The notes under the pieces were generated by a model, which was given only the letters and a program-made list of their open reading frames with translations, was not told the DNA's origin and did not search any database. Both the position numbers and the translations under genes were made by a program. A DNA stretch of 64,000 nt from Apus apus (Eukaryota > Chordata > Aves > Apodiformes > Apodidae), in the NCBI RefSeq assembly GCF_020740795.1, contig NC_067285.1:14748001-14812000 (forward strand), in the 5' to 3' direction. This document shows, piece after piece, positions 24,501 through 36,610 of the stretch (its first letter is position 1; each line of letters opens with the position of its first letter).

Positions 24501-26907
24501 ACTTCCTGGTCTGATATGGCCCTCAGACTATTATCCTCTTTTGATCTTTCAGGCAGGTAGTGATGAGGTGGAGAAAAGAGGTTTGAGAGTAATAAAGTGT
24601 TTTCAGAACGGAAAGCAGCACCTACACAAAGCTGCTCGTTTCCTAGACAGGAAAGAGCTGAAGTGTAATGACCAAACCATGAGTGGCTATCGATGTTCCC
24701 CATGGTTAGGAGCCCCTTTGCTCAGCTACAGTGACAGACCTGTTCCCTGGGGCTGTGACCAGCTTTGCCTGGTTTGGAGTGACCACACCAGCTCTGACAG
24801 CCCAACCTGCGGGCACTGCTGCCTCCTGCTCACAGGCAGAGCTGCACACACCACAGCTGAAGTGCAAGCACAGCTATAATTGGACCTGCCTCATCAGCAG
24901 TGCAGGCACGGTGGTGAGCCCGTCAAATTTCTCATTGCACATCTGGCAGCAGAACCTCCCCAAGGTTAATGACACACCTTGAATCCCAGCACTCCCTTTA
25001 CCAGGAGGGGCTGCCTTCCTATTCCAGTGCTCCTGTGACCCAGAGGCTGAACAGAAGAAAGCCACTTACCCTTTGCTGTGGTATTACTTGGAATTAATCT
25101 GTTCCCTTTCCTAACACATCTGTGGCCCTTCCATGCAGCACCCTAGTCACTAATCACTTCTGCAGGCTTTCCATGCTTGTTTCTCCCACACTATCAAAAC
25201 ACGAGCACAGTGTCATGGGGAGCACGTGATGAAGTTCTGTAACAGCAATATTGTTCTCTCCCCATCTTTTCATATAAATGAGTTCAGGCTCCTTCTGCCA
25301 CCCACTGACCCATGCAGCCCAACCTGCCTGTAGCAGTACTGAGGCCTCTCCTCCACTTGCCAAGTTACACTCAATTTAGTACTCAGCAACACACGGGAGA
25401 AGCTCGACGCATTTATTCCAACAATTGCACAATGGCCACAAGGTTAGGAAAAAACCTCCCCTTTTGCTCAGGGAGATGTGATGCAATTTAATACTTTCTG
25501 ATGTGTGATTCTATAGGAGGTCAGAGGGGTTGAAGGACACTCGCTGGCTCCCTGGCTTGCCAAGGCAGGTTTGTCACCAGTGCCATACGGCTGGCGAGAG
25601 CTGGGGGGGCAGGGGCATCTCTTCTCTTTGTACATCTCCAAAGAGCCAAAGCTTTCTCCAAGCATTTCTGTAACATGACCATATCTCCAACGCCCCCCAC
25701 CCCTCATCTATCCCAAATATGTAGGATGCTTTCTGCAACTCTTTTGCAACATCTCGAATATCACATAATTTAGTGAATTCCTCCAAATTCCCATGACGTT
25801 TTCTTAACCCTGTGTTGCACAGACCACGGGGTTACCATTCCATTTTGCCAGCTCATCTTATCACCAAGACACCGTGGATCAGCTCACAATCCATCCGTCT
25901 TGGGAAAGGTCTACATAAGCCATTTGCCTGTGCAATGTAACCTGCACAGTCTTCCTCTGCTCTCTTGACTTCTTTTTGAAATGCACTGAAGCCACTGCTT
26001 GGAAACACAAACGTGCTGCCTTATTCTCAGAAAGCCACATTCCTGAAGCTGCAAATTCCCTATGTAACCCAGTTGCCGCTCCGAGCAGAAAGACAAATCA
26101 TCCAAGAAACCAAATGTCTCAAGCACTGCCAGGCGAGGAGAAGAAACCACAGAGAGGGCAGCCACAGCCTAGGCCCCAGAAGCAAGGGCCACCAAAGCCA
26201 GCCAACCTGTCACCTCCCACAGGCAAGGCCAGGAGCTCCCTTCCCACTGGCACCTTCTCTGCCACCCGGCCATGGCCGCCCCCCAGTCAGTCACAGCCTG
26301 CACCACCCACAGCTGCTCCCACTGCACCCCAGATCTTCAGCGCCAGGAGCCTCGTGCTCCCGATGGCCCACACATCCCATGCCATATCCCCCACCCCACC
26401 CCAAAGCCCCACTCCCTGCTCCAGGCCAGAGTCTGCCGGCACCACCAGCAGACCCAACCCCTCCAGCCCCCCCGTGCTCTACACCAGCCGCCTCAAACCC
26501 CGCATTACCCCACAACCCCGCCCGCACCCCAGTCCCCAAGAGCGCTGCATTTACCCACACCCGCCGCTGCCTGCCCCGAGCCCCTCCCCTCAGAGCCCCT
26601 CCCCCTGGCGCTGCCCCACATCTCCCCACAGCCCCTCCTCCCGGTGCCGGCTGCGGCCCTGCCCACCTCCCCGCGACCCGCTGCACGCTCCGTCCCAGGC
26701 CCCGCACCCTGCCGTGCCCAGCCCCCTCCCCACAGCCAGCCCCGCACTCGGGCCCGCCCCGCGCTCACCTCAGAGCTCACCCCGCGCCCGCCCCGCCCCG
26801 CCCGCGCTACCTGCCGCCAGCTCCGCAGCGCGGCCCTCCTGCTGCCCGGACACGAAGTCCCGGACGGCGGCGGCGACCGCTCCCGCTCCCGCCCCGGCCG
26901 CCGCCAT
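12564..26907 (-). CDS. MMS19: MMS19, cytosolic iron-sulfur assembly targeting factor, complete (31 exons)
   Basis: Minus-strand exons, first to last: 26907-26811, 23631-23583, 22856-22756, 21178-21093, 20680-20606, 20055-19986, 19807-19679, 19467-19406, 19163-19077, 18770-18696, 18413-18336, 18020-17882, 17486-17332, 17166-17088, 16846-16721, 16417-16336, 15980-15883, 15550-15416, 15213-15058, 14870-14771, 14614-14512, 14398-14324, 14200-14074, 13990-13890, 13816-13760, 13651-13465, 13352-13270, 13187-13023, 12940-12881, 12770-12670, 12591-12564. All phases agree and give 1,021 residues (human 1,030). MMS19 is an all-helical HEAT-repeat scaffold that works with CIAO1 and CIAO2B to hand Fe-S clusters to DNA polymerases, XPD and other repair or replication enzymes. 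Landmarks are GADFTFGFIQVMDGEKDPRN (exon 7), HHLCEPDMKLVWPSAKLLQA (exon 13) and RALAKPLDDKKRLVRKEAV (exon 30), the conserved C-terminal end that binds the CIA complex. It ends FLLGSPGR. It shares a CpG island with UBTD1. Confidence 0.97.
23632..26810 (-). other. MMS19: MMS19 intron 1, with an AT-rich unassigned island
   Basis: This 3.2 kb intron is the longest in MMS19. Its 5' end (about 26.2-26.8 kb) is CpG-island flank and the many open frames there are compositional. From about 24.9 to 26.0 kb the base composition drops to AT-rich, unlike the rest of the window. On the minus strand 25574-25786 holds a 70-codon open frame with protein-like composition (aromatic and charged, low proline) and no match I know. 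It could be a decayed retroelement fossil; I cannot name a family and saw no terminal repeats. Confidence 0.4.
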
Positions 26908-27318
26908 GACCCCGCGCGCCCCGCGCCTGCCGCCGTGCGCGTGCGCCGTGCCCTCGCGCCCCGGGCGGCGGCAGCGCGCGCAGGCGCGTGGCGGGCGGGC
27001 CCCCTCCTCCCCGCGGCGGCGGGAACGGCGGGGCCGGCGGGGGGCGGGGCCGGCCGCCGTACGGCGGGGCGGAGGGGACAGAAAAGCCGCTGCGGCAGCG
27101 GGCGCGCGCGCACGTGGGCGGTGCCGGTGGCGGCGCCGGTGCGGCCGGTCACATGCGCACCTGGGGGGGGCGGGGCGTGGCGCGGGTGTCTCCGGCGGCG
27201 GGGCGGCCCCGGCCCTCAGAGCCGGGCGGTGCGGCTGCACGGCGCCGGGCCCCGCGGGCGGGAGCAGCGCGGAGCCGTCCCGGCCCCATGCCGAGCGCCG
27301 CCGCCGCTGAGCCCCGCC
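26908..27318. promoter_or_regulatory. Shared CpG-island promoter of MMS19 and UBTD1
   Basis: The 411 bp between the divergent ATGs are extremely GC/CpG-rich, without a TATA box. A palindromic E-box CACGTG lies at 27111-27116, with TCACATGCGCA about 35 bp further on. The 700-base-plus open frame that runs across this island on the plus strand is an artefact of composition. Confidence 0.75.
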
Positions 27319-30300
27319 ATGGGCAGCTGCGTGGGGCGGCAGCGCCGGGAGCGGCCCGCCGCCGGGAACCCCCGCAAGCGAGCAGGTGAGCGGGACCGTC
27401 CCACCAGAGCACCCTCGGGATCGCGGGGCACCGGCGGGGGTCCCGTGCACCCCCGGGGGCGGTGCGCGGATGGAGCGCAGGCACCGGAGAGGCAGAGCGC
27501 GGGGGTGCGGGAGAAGGGGGGGCTGTCCCGTGCCCTGCGTGGTCCACGGGCACCGGGGGTTCTGCCCGGTGCTCGCCCCAGGGACGGGCAGGCACCGCGG
27601 AGTCTGTCCCGACGTCCCGGGGGTTTGAAGGGTCAGGTTGCGCGGCGGGTCCCGCCCGGCCCCCGGTGCTGGCTGCGGGGCATGTCCCGAGAGGGTTCGA
27701 GTTGTTTCGGTTTGGGGTCGGCAGAGTGCCCTGGCTGGGTGCCTGCCCCGGGTCAGTGCTGCCTGGACAGAGATGGGCACAACAGCGTCCCCGCTCCCTC
27801 GGGGCTTCGGGAGGTGCCAGGACCCCGGTCGCGGCTCCCCGGAGTTACCCGGTGCCGCAAGGCGCCTCCCCGGGAAGCCGCCTCAGAGGGTCCCGGAGGC
27901 CACGGGGATGGGCAGGGCTGCCCGGCGGCGGAGGGGACGTGGGCCGGCGGGGTGAATCACTCCTGCCTTCCCCTCGCCCGTCTCCTCGGTGCAATCGCGG
28001 CCGGTAATTACCGTGTTTATGGCAAAGCGGTGGTGGGCGGCGGGAGAGGAGGAGCAGGAAGCCTGTGCCCGGGGACAGGTCGCCCCGGCCCTAGCCCGCA
28101 GCTGGGATGCAGGCGGGCGGCAGAGAGGTTTTCCCGTGGGATGGTGCCTGCCGTGCTGCCGGGTCCGCCTGTGCCTGCTGCCTGTGAGGAGCCGTGCCCA
28201 CCGTGTGCCACCTGCTCCAAGGGCTCTTGCAGTCTTGGGCTGGGTGATGTCCCCCCTGGAACTGCAGCGCCCCAGCCCTCTGTCCCACAGAGGAGCAGGT
28301 GCCTTCCTAGGGGTGCCAGTGATTCCAGGGTTCTGCAGCTGATGGTAAGCTCAGCTCAGCAGGACTCTGGGGCCGTTGCCTCACACCCTGGGGCTTTGGC
28401 AGAGGGATCAGAGCTGGACTTCTGGATCTGTGTGCTCCCTTCCCGTGCCAGGCAACCGTGAGCTGCAGAGTCCTCAGACTCATCACCACTATTTGCTCCC
28501 CACTGAGCTCTCCTGGGATGGGTTGCAGTCCCCTCCCAGTGGTCCTGTGTCATCCACTTGCTTGCAGGATGTCCATTTTCAGGGCTGTCCCCGGTGCGGT
28601 GGTGAGGCTGTAGGTGTCCTGACCTGCAGTGAGGGAGGACAGCCCCAGGCTGGCAAGTCCCAACACAGGAGGACCTGCGGGGGAGGGGTGCTTAGCCTGC
28701 CTGCCTCAGCTGCCCCCGGGGCTGTGCCAGGTAGCCCACCTGCCAGGCTGGCTCCTGCTGGCACTCTCTGCAACCCCCTGCAGAGAAGCCCTGGTGGGAC
28801 TCCCCACAGCATGTGATAGGATCATCCCCAGGGTGTCCAGCCCACCACAGCAGGAGGAGCAGGGGATGCCAGTGGCACACAGCATCCTGGCCCTGTCTGG
28901 ACCAGGAGGGATCTGCTGGCACTGCTGGAAGGGATGTTGCATGCCATCTGGCTGGCATCTCCTCTGGCTTCCAGGACCTGCTGGCTGGGTTGCTCGAGGC
29001 TCCAGGCAGGGAGTGAGCCCTGGGACAAGGGAGCCTCCAGAGCTCAGCCTCCTGCCTGGGGTCCCAAAATCGTGCAGAGCAGGGGGCTGAGCCACAGTCA
29101 GGGTGCTGCAGGCACAGGCCAGTGGGCAGGCTGCTGGCCAGATCCTGTTGGCTCGAGTCCGGGCACAGAGAGCAGCCAGACCAGTCCGGTGGTGCTGCTG
29201 CAGAGAGTTGCACAAGGGGCCAGGAATAGAGCAGCAGGAGGTGATTAGAGGCTGCAGGGCCCAACTGGGTGGCAGCAATAAATAGACAAGGCTTAAGCCC
29301 CTACCTACCTGGGCAAGGCTGTTGGGCACCTCTGCCTGCACAGAGCAGCCGCAATCTGTCCTCAACTCACGGCCGTGGCCAGGCCCTGTGGCTTTGATCC
29401 TGCTGCCTCTCCTGGGCCACCCTCTTCCCTTTGCCATGAGTGGAGCTGGGGGAATTGTGCCGGCTGGGAGTCCCAATGTGCATAATGGTCCCTGCTGCAA
29501 GGATATATGTCCCAGTCTGGTGGATGCAGCAGTGTGGAGACATGATCCTGGCCGTGTCCTTCAGGCTGGCTGTGGGCACTGCTCTGCCACCCTCCCAGGG
29601 CAGGTGCTGCCTCTGACCTTGCTCTGTCCTGCGGTGCTGCAAATCCATCCGGCCCGGCACCATGACTGCTGAATCGGCAGCGCTGGCTGCAGCTGGCTGC
29701 CCTCACTCCTCTGGGGATGCGGGCAGAATGCTGCCCATCAGGGATGCTCAGCATCCAGTGTGGGGGGAGCTGAGCTCTTATTCCCCATGGGGACCTCTGG
29801 GATGGGTGCCACATGTTGTGTCCGATGCTGGGCAAGTGGGTGCTGTGCTGGCTCCAGTGGTCTTGGACAGGATGAGACAGGGCTAGTACAAAAAAAAGGT
29901 CTGGTAGTGCCTTGTGTCATTGCACACTTGCCCAGGCAAAGCTGTCTGGGCAAGGTGGCTCAACCCACAGCTGGCAGTGGTGGCTGTCCCCAGTGGCTGG
30001 GATTGTGGCATCTCCTTGCCTGGCCGGTTGCTGTGCAGGCACAGGTGTCCTTCCTGCCCTGCTGGGGCTCCTCATCCCCTGTGTCCTGTCCCACAGGAAG
30101 GGTGCTGGCTGGCCACCCCAGGGAGAGGGTTGGCAGGAAAGAGCTGTTGTCACTCATTGTCCCCAGCTCAGCTGGGAGTGACAACAGCTTCTTCCTGCCC
30201 TACACTTCCTGCCCAGCAGTGGGGCCAATGGGATGAGGCTGTTCCCACGGGGGCTGCAGCCTGGTGTGGGACTGGCATGGGGGTGGCCCAGACCCCTGGA

Positions 30301-31779
30301 CAGTGCTGGCTGCTGGGGTTCTCCGGGGACATATTTGGGAGCTGTTTCGTGGAGAGCCAGCTCAGTTTGGCCCGTTGTCCGGGCTGCTCTGGGCTGGCAG
30401 CCCCCCCACCCCAGCAATGCCCTCTGCCCCTCTTGATGCCCTGGATACTGTGTTCCTGCTGTTTTGCCTGCAGCTGATCCCTGCCATCCTGGGGTGGGCA
30501 GAGAGGATGGTGAAGTCCTGCCCACTCCCCCAGCAGGGCTGCAGCTCAGCCCCCGTAATCCCTTTCCCACTCCGACTCCTCAGCTTATTTCCTGGCTAAT
30601 TCCCCAAGCTATAAATACTGCTCTGCCTCAGAGGGCCCCGTGGCCACCCTGTAGGGCAGGAGCTGGTTTCCCCTAGCATGAAGGCAAGAGCTCTTTTACC
30701 TCCTGGGGTCAAAGGACGTCACTTGGTGTGGGGGGCAGCTGCTGTGGGGCCAGTGGGACCTTGGGCAGGTCTAGCTTTAGCAGAGCTCATCTTAGTTGTA
30801 TTGGGAACTGCCTTGTGCTGGGCAGGGCAGTCCTTGGAACCAAGGGGTCCCCAGGAACCTGTGGGGTTGGGAAGGTGGGGTTATCAGGACCTGAGGGGGA
30901 CTCCACCCCTTGGCTGAACATCCCCCCCTTCCCCAGGCCGCAATGAGCCTCTGAAGAAGGAGCGTCCCAAGTGGAAGAGTGACTATCCCATGACAGATGG
31001 GCAGCTGCGCAGCAAGCGGGATGAGTTTTGGGACACAGCACCCGCCTTTGAGGGGCGCAAGGAGATCTGGGATGCCCTGAAGGCAGCTGCCTACGCCGTG
31101 GAGGCCAATGACCACAGCCTGGCCCAAGCCATCCTTGATGGAGCCAGCATCACCCTGCCCCATGGTGAGGGACGGCACCGGGAGTGCAGATGGGGTGGGT
31201 GCTGAGTGCCCCATATCTGGGGATGTGGGGGTCCCAGGTTGGAGAGGAGAAGGGTTCCCAGCTGCCATCCACATAGCTCAGCCCAACCAAGGAGGGCAGG
31301 GCAGGCTTTGCCTCACTGCCTGGGGTGGCCCTGTCCCCGTTTGGGTGGTCCATAGGGGTGCCCACCCACAGCATCTCACCCTGCCATTCCCAGGGTCCCT
31401 GACGGAGTGCTACGATGAGCTGGGCAACCGGTACCAGCTGCCTGTCTACTGCCTGGCACCTCCTGTCAACCTGATCCTGGAGCGGAGCGAAGAGGAGGCA
31501 GCAGAGCTGGCCGAGCCCCTGCCCAACAGCCGCCGGGAGTTCGGCCTCAAGGTGCGGCTCTCCACCGGCAAGGACCTGCGGCTCAGCGCCAGCATGGGCG
31601 ACACCATTGGGCAGCTGAAGAAGCAGCTGCAGGCGCAGGAGGGCATTGACCTGGCCTGGCAGCGTTGGTTCTTCTCGGGCAAGCTGCTCACTGACCGCAT
31701 GCGGCTGCAGGAGACCAAGATCCAGAAGGATTTTGTTGTGCAAGTGATTGTCAACCAGCCCCTGCCGCCCAGGAACTGA
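27319..31779 (+). CDS. UBTD1: UBTD1, ubiquitin domain-containing protein 1, complete (3 exons)
   Basis: Exons 27319-27385, 30937-31164 and 31394-31779 give 226 residues (human 227). The N-terminus [15 protein letters not shown] carries a Gly2 that fits N-myristoylation in the family. The central UBTD domain is strongly conserved ([19 protein letters not shown], about residues 42-60; [18 protein letters not shown] at the exon 2/3 join). A ubiquitin-like fold covers about residues 149-225 ([16 protein letters not shown] ... [13 protein letters not shown]) and, as expected for this family, does not end in a conjugatable diglycine. UBTD1 is linked to E2/E3 regulation and p53/MDM2 and YAP control in published work. 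Intron 1 is 3.55 kb. Confidence 0.97.
27386..30936 (+). other. UBTD1: UBTD1 intron 1
   Basis: The first about 300-600 bp continue the CpG island and the rest is moderately GC-rich unique sequence. I found no exon, structured RNA or repeat family in it. Confidence 0.6.
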
Positions 31780-32178
31780 ACCACCCCCACACTGGCTGTG
31801 GGGAGAGGAGGGCTGGGGGGGAGGCAGCGGCACCTCTGGGGATGCCCTGCGCCACGTCACAGCCCTGCTGGAGCTGGGGCAGCCCCTCTTCCCCCCGGGG
31901 CTGCCCCCCCTCCGGGTGATGCCCCAGGAAGGTCTGCAGGGGGCAGTGCTGCCATGATAGCCCCGCTCGACTGAGGACACGGGTTGAGTGCTGGATTTGC
32001 GGCAGGAGGTTTGAGACCAAAGTCTCTGGGGTGGTCAGCATGGCCAGGGCCCCACTGCCGAGCTCTGCCGGCAGGGAGAGACCATGACCTACTGGGCTCT
32101 GGCTTTCCCTGGCCAGGAGGCCCTGGGGTGCTGGGCTGGGTGGAGAAGTCTCCCCCCTGTACATAGTCTGTATTTATC

Positions 32179-32184
32179 AATAAA
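32179..32184 (+). terminator. UBTD1: UBTD1 poly(A) signal AATAAA
   Basis: Canonical signal about 400 bp after the stop, followed by TCTTTTAATCC. Confidence 0.85.
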
Positions 32185-33345
32185 GTCTTTTAATCCTTCC
32201 TGGGGCAGGTTTGGGGGGCTGTCATCTGCAGCCACAGCAGGTGCCTCTGCCTGTTCTACGTCTGCTCCCATGTTACAGTGGGCATGGGGTGGCTGAGAAA
32301 ACCTGAGTGCCCTAGAATTGCTCCCCCAGTGCCATCTCAACTCTGTCCCTCCAGCCCTGCCTCTTTGCCTGCCTGAACCCTTCAACAGCTCTGCTGGCAT
32401 TGTCCCATTGCTATTCTGGCTGCTTGCTGGTGTGGGGCCACTATGTCCCTGTCCCAGTGCTTCCCTTTAGAGTCTGTACCTTCCCTGGGGGCCAGACAAG
32501 ATAGTCTATGGAGCAGGACAATTTGCAGACTACCTTTGTGGCCCCCATTGCCTGTCCTGGTGAATAGGGTGCCTTCTGTGGCACTCATGGAACAGGGCGC
32601 TCAAAGCTGGCCATGAAGGTGACAGTGACATGTCCTCATCTGTCCTTCCCCCAGATTCTGTGCTGGGAGCCCAGTGCATTAACTGTCCCAGCACAGGGCA
32701 GCACTGTCCTCATCTTACAAAGGGGGAGAGCAAAGCCCAGGGGGGCTGCACAATGTCCCTGCTGCCAGGAATAGCTACTGACTTTGGCCACTGACCCCAT
32801 GTGGGGCTGGTCCTGCTGCCAGGCTGCCTGTGCGTGGTAGGGGAGGCCAGGCAGCTACTGGGACCCTGGCAGGGCTGCTTGAGACGCTCTACACCTGAGA
32901 TCATCCTCCAAAGCAGTGTGGAGAGGCCACAGCTCCTTGCATCACGTGCTTCATGCTGCTGCCTGAGAGGTCTGAGGGAGCCCATTGCCTCCCTTTGGGG
33001 TGGGCAGCAACACCCCTCCCCAGGTACCAGGGAGCCTTGAGTAGTGTCTGTGGATGCTGCAGCCTCTGGTTGCATGGGGATGGGGTTTTAGGAGCCATGG
33101 GGAGCATCCTGGCTGCCCAGGGGTGGGAAGCACAGGATCCACTGCACCAGGCTGGATCACATCCCCTTTCTGCTGACCTGGCTGCTGTGGGCTGTGCGCA
33201 CACCAGCTCCCCACTCCCAACCTGGGGGTCCCAGGCAGCATGGAGGGTGGAACGGTGGGTCTCTTTAAGAGGGTGTGGGGCCAAGGAGGTGAGCCAGGGC
33301 CACCAGAAAGCAGGAGGGTGAGCTCATGGCAAAGCTGCCCCAATC
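32185..33345. other. Intergenic region between UBTD1 and ANKRD2
   Basis: About 1.2 kb of unique, moderately GC-rich DNA. No coding sequence, RNA gene, or dispersed repeat was recognised. Muscle enhancers for ANKRD2 could lie here but none is evident from motifs alone. Confidence 0.5.
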
Positions 33346-33408
33346 ATGTGGAGCAGCCACAGCTGTTGGTGCCCTTGGGCTGCAGGACGGAGGGGCCGGC
33401 GGCATAAA
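33346..33408 (+). promoter_or_regulatory. ANKRD2: Candidate ANKRD2 core promoter: E-boxes and TATA-like box
   Basis: Two E-boxes (CATGTG near 33346 and CAGCTG at 33360-33365, the myogenic-type core) precede a TATA-like CATAAA at 33403-33408, about 120 bp before the start codon. Unlike most promoters in the window this one is not in a CpG island, which fits a tissue-restricted muscle gene. Function is inferred from motifs. Confidence 0.5.
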
Positions 33409-33524
33409 GCCCCACGGCCAGCGGAGCCACCGGCAGCACCGGGAGTCAGGACTGGGAGCTCCCTGCCTGTGGTGGTGAGGAGGAGAGGCCACATCCTGCG
33501 CGGGGCTGTGAACCACAGGCAGAC

Positions 33525-35899
33525 ATGGAGCTGGATGTCCAAAAGGCCAAGGAGCTCATTGAGCAGAAGCTGGCGGAGGAAGAAGAGAAGGTGGGCCCGT
33601 AGGGCAGGGGGTTGTGGCAGGACCTGCTGTGTGCTGTGCTCACCCTTAGTGTCCGGGTGCAAGGCAGCTGGCACTGACCCTGCCGTCCTGGGGATGGGGC
33701 AAGGTGGCCACGGGCTCTCAGGGGCATCAGGTTGCCAACTCAGGAGCTCTTGCTGAGCAGCAGGCAAGTGCCCAGCTTGCTGAGTGGGGCAAGCAGGCAA
33801 GGGCAAGCCTGAGGGCTGCCAGGCATCCCAGGGACCTTAGGGTGAGCTGTGAACTGTGCCCAGAGTCACCTTCACCAGGGGGCTGGGGATGGAGGTGGTG
33901 GGGCTGAGACCATGCAGCCTGCTGTGCCGGTGCAGCTTCTCAAAGGGGATGGTGTGCGGGAGCCACTGGCCGTGGAGCGGATGAGCACACCCGAGCTGGA
34001 GGAGGAGAAACGCTGCGGCCCCAGGAACCGGGGCCTCGAGGCTGTTAAGGTGAGACGATGTGAGGTGTGGGGTGAGCTGGGGGATGGGTGAGCACAGAAA
34101 AGGCGAATGGGGTGCTACGTGTATCCCCCAGGGCCAGGAGCGGGTGCGGAAGAGCTCGGTGGACCTGCGGCGGGAGATCATCGATGTGGGGAGCATCCAG
34201 CACCTCATCGAGCTCCGCAAGCAGCGCCGGCAGCGCCGCGAGGAGCGGGCAGCAACCCCCGAGCCACCCCCCCCGCCAGAGCCCCTGGAGATCGTATGTC
34301 CGGGGAGTCCCGGGATGTGGGAGGGGGGGCGGCTGTAGACCCCGCAGACCAGCCCTGCCAGCTGGGGACCTGCCTGGGGAAGCAGGGCAGGGGGACTCCC
34401 CATGTTGTTCCCTCTCCCGCACCCCTGCAATGCCTCAGCCCTGAGCCCATCTCACTGTCAGGAGGGTCCCGTGGAGCCAGAGACCTTTCTGAGAGCTGCT
34501 GTCCAGGGAAAGATGCATGTCATTGAGAAGTTTCTGGCAGAAGGTGGCAACCCCAACACAAGTGACGAGGTAGCGCCTCCCACAGCCGCTGGCTGTCCCC
34601 TGCCTGTGCCCTGCCTGTGCCCTGCCTGTGCCCTGCCATGCCTGCTGGCAGGGGCTGGGATCCCTGGGATGCGGCTTGGGGTACAGCTGGGGTGGCATGG
34701 GGGAATGGATCCAGCCACCAATGTGGTGACTCATCCTCTCAGTTCCACCGCACAGCCCTTCACCGCTCGTCGCTGGAGGGACACATGGACATCCTACAGA
34801 AGCTTCTGGACAGTGGGGCCACTGTTGACTTCAGGGACCGGGTGAGGTCACGGAGCAGCTGCAGGGTCAGGATCTCTGCAGTGGGCCAGTACTGTCCCAC
34901 TGCTGAGGTGGTCACGGGCAGGGCTCTGTCAGCTCAGCCCAAGCCTGGGGACCAGCTGGGGCAGGGAACAGACACGGGGTGGTGGTGACCCTTGTCAATG
35001 ACGTGGCTCTGCACCCAGCTGGACTGCACTGCTGTGCATTGGGCCTGCCGGGGTGGGCACCTGGATGCCGTCAAGCTGCTGCAGGACCGTGGGGCAGACC
35101 TCAACGTGAAGGACAAGGTGTGTCGGGCAGAGCCCTGGGGGCATGAGGCTGTGCTGATGGCATGGACATACCCTGGAGGGCCAGGGTTGGCCCTGTGTTA
35201 AGCTAGCAGTGGTAGGTGCTGATGTCCTCTAGTGTCCATCTCCTTCCCCCTCAAGCTGCTCAGCACCCCCCTCCATGTGGCCACCAGGACTGGGCACCTT
35301 GACATTGTGGAGTACCTCATCCACTGTGGGGTGGACATCAACTCCCCAGACAGGGTGAGTGCTGCAGCTGCACAGCCAGCGCTTGGGGGGCAACACTGAT
35401 CCCCCCTCCCTTGGGTGATCTCTCCAGAGGCTCCCAGCATCTGAACTGGGGTGCTGGCATCTGCAGCCAGAGCTGGGGCTGGTACTGTCCCCCTTGTGCC
35501 CATGGGGAGGTGGGTGTGTGGGGAGCTGGGAAGCAGTGCTGGGGACAGGTAGGGGGTGCCTCTCCCTGGAGCTGCACCGTGATCCCCAGCCAGGCTGTCT
35601 CTCACAGGAAGGTGACACGGCACTGCATGATGCCACACGGCTCAGCCGCTACAAGATCATCAAATTGCTGATCCTGCACGGAGCTGACATGATGGCCAAG
35701 AACCAGGTCAGTGGCAGGGACAGCACTGGGGCCATTTGCTGCCCCACCATGTCATGCTACCCCAGCCCCAGCCTCTCTCTGCTTGGTCCTGCAGGCTGGC
35801 AAGACCCCAACGGATCTAGTGCAGCAGTGGCAGGTGGACACGCGCCAGGCACTAGAGACCAAGGAGCAGCCACAGGTGGAGATGGAGGTCCCCGCATGA
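33525..35899 (+). CDS. ANKRD2: ANKRD2, muscle ankyrin repeat protein, complete (9 exons)
   Basis: Exons 33525-33590, 33936-34049, 34132-34293, 34462-34569, 34743-34841, 35019-35117, 35256-35354, 35608-35706 and 35795-35899 give 316 residues. ANKRD2 (Arpp) belongs to the MARP family with CARP/ANKRD1 and DARP. It binds titin N2A and shuttles between I-band and nucleus in stretched striated muscle. Residues 1-22 form a charged helix ([16 protein letters not shown]). A basic cluster [10 protein letters not shown] near residue 90 fits a nuclear signal. Exons 5-8 are each 99 nt and each encodes one 33-residue ankyrin repeat ([44 protein letters not shown]). The start corresponds to the internal human start rather than the longer human N-terminus. 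Nothing is broken. Confidence 0.96.
34599..34637. repeat. Short tandem repeat, 11-bp unit, about 3.5 copies
   Basis: Unit CCTGCCTGTGC repeated three times perfectly plus a partial copy, in ANKRD2 intron 4. Minor minisatellite. Confidence 0.8.
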
Positions 35900-35970
35900 C
35901 AGCTCTGGGCAGAGACCCAGGACCAAGCTCAGTTCCAAGGAGCAGGATCCAGCCGAGACTTGTCCATGTC

Positions 35971-35976
35971 AATAAA
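35971..35976 (+). terminator. ANKRD2: ANKRD2 poly(A) signal AATAAA
   Basis: Canonical signal 72 bp after the stop, so the 3'UTR is very short. The next about 630 bp up to the HOGA1 promoter palindrome hold nothing recognisable. Confidence 0.85.
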
Positions 35977-36610
35977 AGCCAGCAATGAGCAGTGTTTGGC
36001 TCCAGGGGGCTGTGGTGCTGGGAAGTCTGCACCAGGGCAATGGGGCTGGGCAGGCTGGGTTTCTGGGGAGCTGAGTTATCTGAAGGAGCTGGGTTACCCA
36101 GCAGCACACATGTGCCCTTCCTCCTAGCACAGGGACTTGAACGTTGGTGACACAATGGGACCAGGACACCAGTGGTTCAAGGGCAGAACTCCTTGCTGTG
36201 GGAAGCCTTGGTTGCTTGCAGTGTTTCAAAGTCTCCCCCCTGGGCAAGCTCAGGGAGGAAAACTACTTCAGAGGCAGCTCAGCCTGGGTCCACGCTGTGC
36301 TGAAGGCTCAGGTTATGCCAGGGAGCAGCCATGCCCCTGCTGGGTAGCCACTCTGTAAGGCTGGATGGCAGCTCGTTCTCCTGCCTTCCCTGCTGGAGCC
36401 ACTCCCCGGGGTAACACCACTGCCCCTTTGCAGGATGGGTCACTTCTACCAAGCGCAGCAGCAAGCGAAAGAGAAAGCACAGCTGGGGCTCACCCAGAGG
36501 GTTGCTGAGCTCCTATGTCCAGCTCCTGGAGGGGCAGAGACCATCCTGAGCTCACCCACTGCCATCCCCCACATCACCTGACCAGCTGGGTTGTGGGCCT
36601 CTCACATGCC

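Noticed and set aside
26272-28461. Longest open frame in the window (729 codons, plus strand)
   Set aside because: It runs across the MMS19/UBTD1 CpG island, is dominated by Pro/Arg/Ala/Gly, overlaps two well-supported first exons in other frames and resembles no protein. Stop codons are simply rare at this GC content.
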